A stretch of DNA of 8,692 nt from Acidobacteriota bacterium. Its GTDB lineage: Bacteria > Acidobacteriota > Vicinamibacteria > Vicinamibacterales > CAVVIG01. Shown piece by piece: positions 7,754-8,692 of this stretch (positions are counted from its first letter, which is position 1; each line of letters starts with the position of its first letter). Both the position numbers and the translations under genes were made by a program. Location: NCBI GenBank assembly GCA_016195295.1, contig JACPZV010000174.1:1-8692 (forward strand), in the 5' to 3' direction. The notes under the pieces were generated by a model, which saw only the letters and a program-made list of their open reading frames with translations, did no database searches and was not told the DNA's origin.

Positions 7754-7820
7754 CCGACTTCCGGCAACGGTTCAGTCGTCGCGCTCAGACGGCGCTGGCG
7801 ACCGGCACGGCCGCTGCGGC
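7746..7820 (-). repeat. C repeat, inverted and expanded copy
   Basis: On the minus strand its two ends match the C repeat: GGAAGTCGGGCGGAGC is identical to 5301-5316, and 7791-7820 matches the other end (GGCGACCGGCAC, then GCCGCTGCGGC) with few changes. The middle (about 7765-7790) is unrelated and about 15 bases longer than in the other copies. The edge overlaps heptad element 3 by a few bases. Confidence 0.65.
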
Positions 7821-7833
7821 TCGCTGTCGATCG

Positions 7834-7856
7834 GTAGTGTCCGGCTTGAGCCGGAC
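7834..7856. repeat. D hairpin repeat beside the lipoprotein stop
   Basis: GTAG leader (7834-7837) and a perfect 7-8 bp stem GTCCGGC/GCCGGAC with apex TTGA (7839-7856). It begins 3 bases after the minus-strand stop of the lipoprotein-like gene, so it could stabilise or end that transcript, but no T-run follows on that strand. It shares the GTAG head and CTTGAG-type apex with the A and B hairpins. Confidence 0.65.
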
Positions 7857-7859
7857 CGT

Positions 7860-8273
7860 TTAGAAGCCTTGACAGGCACTACCGACATTGCTCGTGACTT
7901 GGAACTGCAACTGAAAGGTCCGCTGCACATTTGGCGTGTCCAAATTGAAATACAAGATCTGGCAAGACGACACTTGCGGTGACGGCCCGGAGATGCTACG
8001 CAGGGAACCGGACTGAACGCCACCTCCCCCGATGGTAGTGAAGCCCACGCCGAATCCCGTCCCGGTGAAGGAGCCGCTGATCTGCTGCGTACCAATCGGG
8101 AGGTTGACCGTGAATCCCCCCGACGCGGTGTAGGTCTGCCCGTTGAGCGATGCCGTGTACGTCCCGCCGACCGACGTAAACGCCACGATCAGCGCCACAG
8201 TAGAGCCTCCAGTAGTACTCGGCGAGCTTGGGGAGCTCGACGAATCACCGCCGCAGCCGGAAAGCGCAAACAA
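7860..8273 (-). CDS. Ser/Gly-rich lipoprotein with missing signal-peptide start
   Basis: From the only usable start, a TTG at 8271-8273, this frame gives 137 residues. It opens with LFALSGCGGDSSSSPSSPST, which looks exactly like the end of a lipoprotein signal peptide (lipobox ALSGC, Cys7) and the Ser-rich tether after it. However, only six residues precede the cysteine, and no basic n-region or full hydrophobic core is available. Upstream the frame is open only for about 14 more codons before a stop, and their translation (ERSQGQRAEER) is not signal-like. The body (TYTASLNGQTYTASGGFTVN and onwards) is rich in Gly, Ser and Thr, suggests beta structure, and has Cys104 and Cys134, a possible disulfide pair. 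I do not recognise the family. The gene is probably 5'-truncated by a deletion or assembly join with the upstream gene, which overlaps it by 85 bases. Confidence 0.55.
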   Translation of the reverse strand: MFALSGCGGDSSSSPSSPSTTGGSTVALIVAFTSVGGTYTASLNGQTYTASGGFTVNLPIGTQQISGSFTGTGFGVGFTTIGGGGVQSGSLRSISGPSPQVSSCQILYFNLDTPNVQRTFQLQFQVTSNVGSACQGF

Positions 8274-8692
8274 GCGCTCTTCTGCGCGTTGACCTTGGGA
8301 TCGCTCCAGGGTTCAGTCTGCAGGAGCTTCTTGCGCTTCTGCTCGGTCACCGCGACTCGAACGGTGGTCGAGTTGTCGTCCTCCTCGATGAGCGTGACGA
8401 CGATCCGGCTGCCCGTCTGGCTGTAGCCGCCGCTGATGATCATCCCGGTGATGATCTGACCCGTGTCCTTGCTGGCCTGGTCGATCGTCTGTTCTTGCCG
8501 TTTGAGAAAATTCAGCACCGATTCGTACGTCTTCTCGTACGGCATCGGCAGCGTAAACGTCGAACCGCCGGCCACACTTCGAGGCTTGCTCGACTCCGCG
8601 GCAGCTTCGGCCTTTCGCTGATTCCTGCTTTGAGCCGACACAGGAGAGGACACACAGAGGGCGGCCGTCGCGATGACGAGCAACGCCCGGAC
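8189..8692 (-). CDS. Exported protein of unknown function, both ends in doubt
   Basis: The frame is open to the right edge, so the true start lies outside the window. What is visible begins VRALLVIATAALCVSSPVSAQ, the core and cleavage site of a signal peptide (TTG at 8681-8683 is an internal codon, not a convincing start). Counting from that TTG, the body runs FTLPMPYEKTYESVLNFLKR (43-62), GQIITGMIISGGYSQTGSRI (75-94), VVTLIEEDDNSTTVRVAVTE (95-114), then KLLQTEPWSDPKVNAQKS to residue 136. This looks like a small alpha/beta periplasmic domain; I cannot name the family. From about residue 137 (near 8275) the translation becomes Arg/Ala-rich shadow sequence of the overlapping lipoprotein frame, ending at the TGA 8189-8191. 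The natural C-terminal helix is therefore probably missing. Confidence is high that the upstream part is coding, low for the 3' end. Confidence 0.7.
   Translation of the reverse strand, partial: VRALLVIATAALCVSSPVSAQSRNQRKAEAAAESSKPRSVAGGSTFTLPMPYEKTYESVLNFLKRQEQTIDQASKDTGQIITGMIISGGYSQTGSRIVVTLIEEDDNSTTVRVAVTEQKRKKLLQTEPWSDPKVNAQKSACLRFPAAAVIRRAPQARRVLLEALLWR
8264..8287. repeat. Imperfect 24-bp palindrome at a gene junction
   Basis: GCGCA at one end pairs with TGCGC at the other, and the centre is AGCGCT (8273-8278). Nine of 12 arm positions pair canonically and two more as G.T. It straddles the point where the exported-protein frame stops looking like protein and the lipoprotein frame begins. 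Confidence 0.5.

Larger units (their letters stand above)
7494..7859. other. Repeat island between convergent genes
   Basis: These 366 bases lie between the receptor stop and the lipoprotein-like stop and consist almost wholly of repeats: B (7495-7519), A (7526-7551), B (7559-7582), C (7589-7641), heptad element 3 (7663-7753), an inverted C copy (7746-7820) and the D hairpin (7834-7856). The two C copies flank the heptad element in opposite orientation. A minus-strand open frame across it is repeat-derived and not considered a gene. Confidence 0.8.

Noticed and set aside
7471..7767. Minus-strand 98-residue open frame over the repeat island
   Set aside because: It runs through the same hairpin and C repeats and gives nearly the same peptide (MRRWRPALP, GGSKRTRPTDP) as the false aceB extension. 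It also overlaps the receptor 3' end. It is a repeat-derived frame, not a gene.
8189..8290. Programmed -1 frameshift joining the exported protein to the lipoprotein frame
   Set aside because: A -1 shift would join the frames, but there is no slippery heptamer at the overlap and the fusion would place a lipobox in the middle of a protein that already has its own signal peptide.

Overview
The window is high-GC bacterial DNA. The gene content and the dense short palindromic intergenic repeats (GTAG-headed hairpins and GCGGATT-type heptad repeats) resemble soil Acidobacteriota, perhaps class Vicinamibacteria. That placement is an impression from gene style and repeats, not a marker-gene result.

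Layout. From 1 to 5087 four genes all read leftwards. In transcription order they are malate synthase (aceB, 3495-5087), a secreted gamma-glutamyltransferase-family protein with an altered substrate pocket (1565-3394), a small exported monohaem c-type cytochrome (1037-1456) and a YVTN-type beta-propeller protein (1-1032). The last two are 4 bases apart and probably translationally coupled. A TonB-dependent outer-membrane receptor reads rightwards (5409-7493), divergent from aceB. At the right edge two leftward reading frames collide: an exported protein of unknown function that runs off the window (8189-8692) and a Ser/Gly-rich lipoprotein with no credible signal-peptide start (7860-8273). Their overlap looks like a deletion or assembly junction.

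The intergenic regions are packed with repeats. Three elements of about 91 bp (1470-1560, 3421-3511, 7663-7753) are imperfect inverted repeats whose arms are 7-base tandem repeats kept in a single 7-base register across the whole element. One of them supplies the last codons and stop of aceB. A second family consists of small GTAG-headed hairpins (here called A, B and D) clustered with a repeat of about 55 bp (C) in the aceB/TonB-receptor divergent region (5129-5316) and in the convergent region 7495-7856. In the convergent region an inverted C copy makes a nested palindromic island around a heptad element.

Function. The proteins suggest an aerobic heterotroph using the glyoxylate shunt, with an active periplasm and outer membrane (peptide or amide hydrolase, cytochrome, beta-propeller, TonB receptor). 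Apart from the cytochrome/propeller pair there is no strong evidence that the genes form one pathway. The repeat architecture is the least ordinary part of the window.
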